DNA of 7,465 nucleotides. It comes from an uncultured Porphyromonas sp. Its GTDB lineage: Bacteria > Bacteroidota > Bacteroidia > Bacteroidales > Porphyromonadaceae. The DNA is taken from NCBI GenBank assembly GCA_945965245.1, contig CAMFNC010000097.1, forward strand, positions 1 to 7,465. Reading direction: 5' to 3'. Below are positions 6,488-7,465 of the stretch, in pieces. How positions within the stretch are numbered: position 1 is the stretch's first letter; every line of letters starts with the position of its first letter. Under the pieces are notes generated by a model. That model saw nothing but the letters and a program-made list of their open reading frames with translations, was not told where the DNA came from and searched no databases. A program made the translations under genes and the position numbers.

Positions 6488-7252
6488 TTAGTCCAAGTTC
6501 TTAAGGTCCCCCAGAGGATATTTCTTGTGCATATTCTCTGTCATCCATTCGTTGGCTTTGGCCGGTGTCATTTTCCAACCGGAATTACAAGTGGAAACAA
6601 ACTCAACAACAGATGTGCCTTTGCGTTCCATTGAGTTCTTGAAAGCTTTTTCCAATGCTTTTTTTGCTTTACGTACGGCACCGGCGGTGTGGACGCTTTG
6701 GCGTGTTACATAGCATGTGCCATCCAATTGAGCCAGCAGGTCCGAAATTTTCAGCGGATAGCCGTTCAACTCCACGTTACGACCCATGGGGCAGGTGGTG
6801 GTGGGCATACCTTCGAGCGTGGCAGGAGACATCTGACCTCCGGTCATACCGTAGATGGCATTATTGATAAACACGATTACGATATTTTCGCCACGGTTGG
6901 CAGCGTGAATGGTTTCTGCAGTACCGATGGCAGACAAGTCACCATCACCTTGGTATGTAAATACCATTTTGTTCGGGTTCAAACGTTTGATGGCAGTAGC
7001 CAAAGCAGGCGCACGACCGTGAGCAGCTTCTTGCCAATCCACATCAATATACTTGTAGGCAAATACCGAGCATCCCACAGGAGCCACACCGATGGTATCT
7101 TCGGCCATACCCATTTCGCCGATAACTTCGGCTATCAATTTATGTACTACGCCGTGGCTGCAACCAGGGCAATAGTGCATAGGTACTTCGTTCAGAAGTG
7201 CCGGCTTTTCGTAAACCAGATTCTCCGGTTTGATAATATCTTTGATATCCAT
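6488..7252 (-). CDS. korB: 2-oxoacid:ferredoxin oxidoreductase, beta subunit (thiamine-diphosphate binding)
   Basis: The beta subunit carries thiamine diphosphate and the proximal [4Fe-4S] cluster of the oxidoreductase. It has 254 residues from the ATG at 7252. The TPP/Mg motif is GDGD (102-105) with N130-N131 in INNAIYGMTGGQMSPAT, as in this family. Cysteines C28 and C31 (YCPGCSHG), C61 (VGCS) and C222 (STCNSGW) occupy the places expected for the four cluster ligands. HGRAPALATAIK (78-89) is the conserved pyrophosphate-side loop. It lies 18 bases downstream of a small membrane-protein gene and 20 bases upstream of the gamma gene. The alpha subunit is needed for activity and is presumably encoded beyond 7465. 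The substrate may be 2-oxoglutarate or a branched-chain 2-oxoacid; enzymes of this type supply acyl-CoA and reduced ferredoxin in anaerobes. Confidence 0.94.
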   Translation of the reverse strand: MDIKDIIKPENLVYEKPALLNEVPMHYCPGCSHGVVHKLIAEVIGEMGMAEDTIGVAPVGCSVFAYKYIDVDWQEAAHGRAPALATAIKRLNPNKMVFTYQGDGDLSAIGTAETIHAANRGENIVIVFINNAIYGMTGGQMSPATLEGMPTTTCPMGRNVELNGYPLKISDLLAQLDGTCYVTRQSVHTAGAVRKAKKALEKAFKNSMERKGTSVVEFVSTCNSGWKMTPAKANEWMTENMHKKYPLGDLKNLD

Positions 7253-7270
7253 ATTCGTTTTATTTCTTTG

Positions 7271-7444
7271 TCATTTTTTATATCGTGCAATATAGGTGGC
7301 CACTCGCAGCACGATAGCTACCACACCGATAATCATAAAGATAAGCGGGTATGTATGACGCCAGAGGTAATATGCAACCAACGTGAGCACCACCAAGGTG
7401 TAAAATACGATGGTTAATATGGTATCCCATTGCTGTCTGTTCAT
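7271..7444 (-). CDS. Small two-helix membrane protein of unknown function
   Basis: A 57-residue reading frame from the ATG at 7444 to a TGA at 7273-7271. I do not recognise the family. The protein starts MNRQQWDT, has a first hydrophobic segment at about 9-28 (ILTIVFYTLVVLTLVAYYLW), a short polar turn RHTYP (29-33), and a second hydrophobic segment at about 34-53 (LIFMIIGVVAIVLRVATYIA), and ends in basic RYKK. By the positive-inside rule both ends probably face the cytoplasm, making a hairpin in the inner membrane. It sits 18 bases ahead of the korB-like gene on the same strand, so it is almost certainly co-transcribed. Proper start and stop codons, the clean two-helix pattern and tight spacing favour a real gene. 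A role in docking the oxidoreductase at the membrane is only a guess. Confidence 0.75.
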   Translation of the reverse strand: MNRQQWDTILTIVFYTLVVLTLVAYYLWRHTYPLIFMIIGVVAIVLRVATYIARYKK

Positions 7445-7465
7445 CTCTTTCGTGCGCTATAAGAG

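Noticed and set aside
6689..7417. A 242-codon open frame on the plus strand opposite the korB-like gene
   Set aside because: It is antisense to the well-conserved TPP-binding subunit and the small membrane-protein gene, has low-complexity His/Ser/Thr-rich translation and no known motif.
7445..7465. The possible 3' end of an upstream gene (perhaps the alpha subunit) at the right edge
   Set aside because: Only 21 bases are available. One frame ends in a TGA overlapping the small gene's ATG, and another ends in TAG at 7459-7457. The two cannot be told apart and neither tail is recognisable.

Overview
The window looks like chromosomal housekeeping DNA from a member of the Bacteroidota, most likely the Bacteroidales. 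The evidence is a near-perfect Bacteroidetes-type promoter (TTTG, 20-nt spacer, TATATTTG) in front of rpmH, AT-rich leaders with no clear Shine-Dalgarno sequence, and proteins with Bacteroidales-like features (cytidylate kinase P-loop GHSSCGKST, a KdsC-like phosphatase ending AFGW, a ferredoxin-dependent 2-oxoacid oxidoreductase). I cannot name the genus. All ten supported genes are on the minus strand, so they read from high to low coordinates. None is broken.

Right part (about 7444 down to 5864): the distal end of a 2-oxoacid:ferredoxin oxidoreductase operon. In transcription order it holds a 57-residue, two-helix membrane protein of unknown function, the thiamine-diphosphate/iron-sulfur beta subunit (korB-like) and the gamma subunit (korC-like). 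It closes with a strong intrinsic terminator: an 11-bp perfect stem followed by a T run. The alpha subunit is not in the window and probably lies beyond position 7465.

Middle and left (5738 down to 215): a tightly packed seven-gene run, dgt-like dNTP triphosphohydrolase, cmk, ispH, nitroreductase, Rossmann/DUF2520 protein, KdsC-like HAD phosphatase and maf. Gaps are 22, 23, 45, -4, 14 and 12 bases, so it is probably one operon. It mixes nucleotide-pool control (dgt, cmk, maf), isoprenoid precursor synthesis (ispH), LPS inner-core sugar synthesis (KdsC-like) and two poorly understood redox-type proteins. Its promoter should lie between the terminator and position 5738, but only a weak candidate is visible.

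Left edge (230 to 4): rpmH, encoding ribosomal protein L34 in 48 codons, with its own promoter. The -33 box of that promoter lies inside the last codons of maf. I see no mobile element, CRISPR array, tRNA or rRNA, and no clearly novel defence or metabolic system. The least explained items are the small membrane protein in the oxidoreductase operon and the DUF2520 protein translationally coupled to the nitroreductase.
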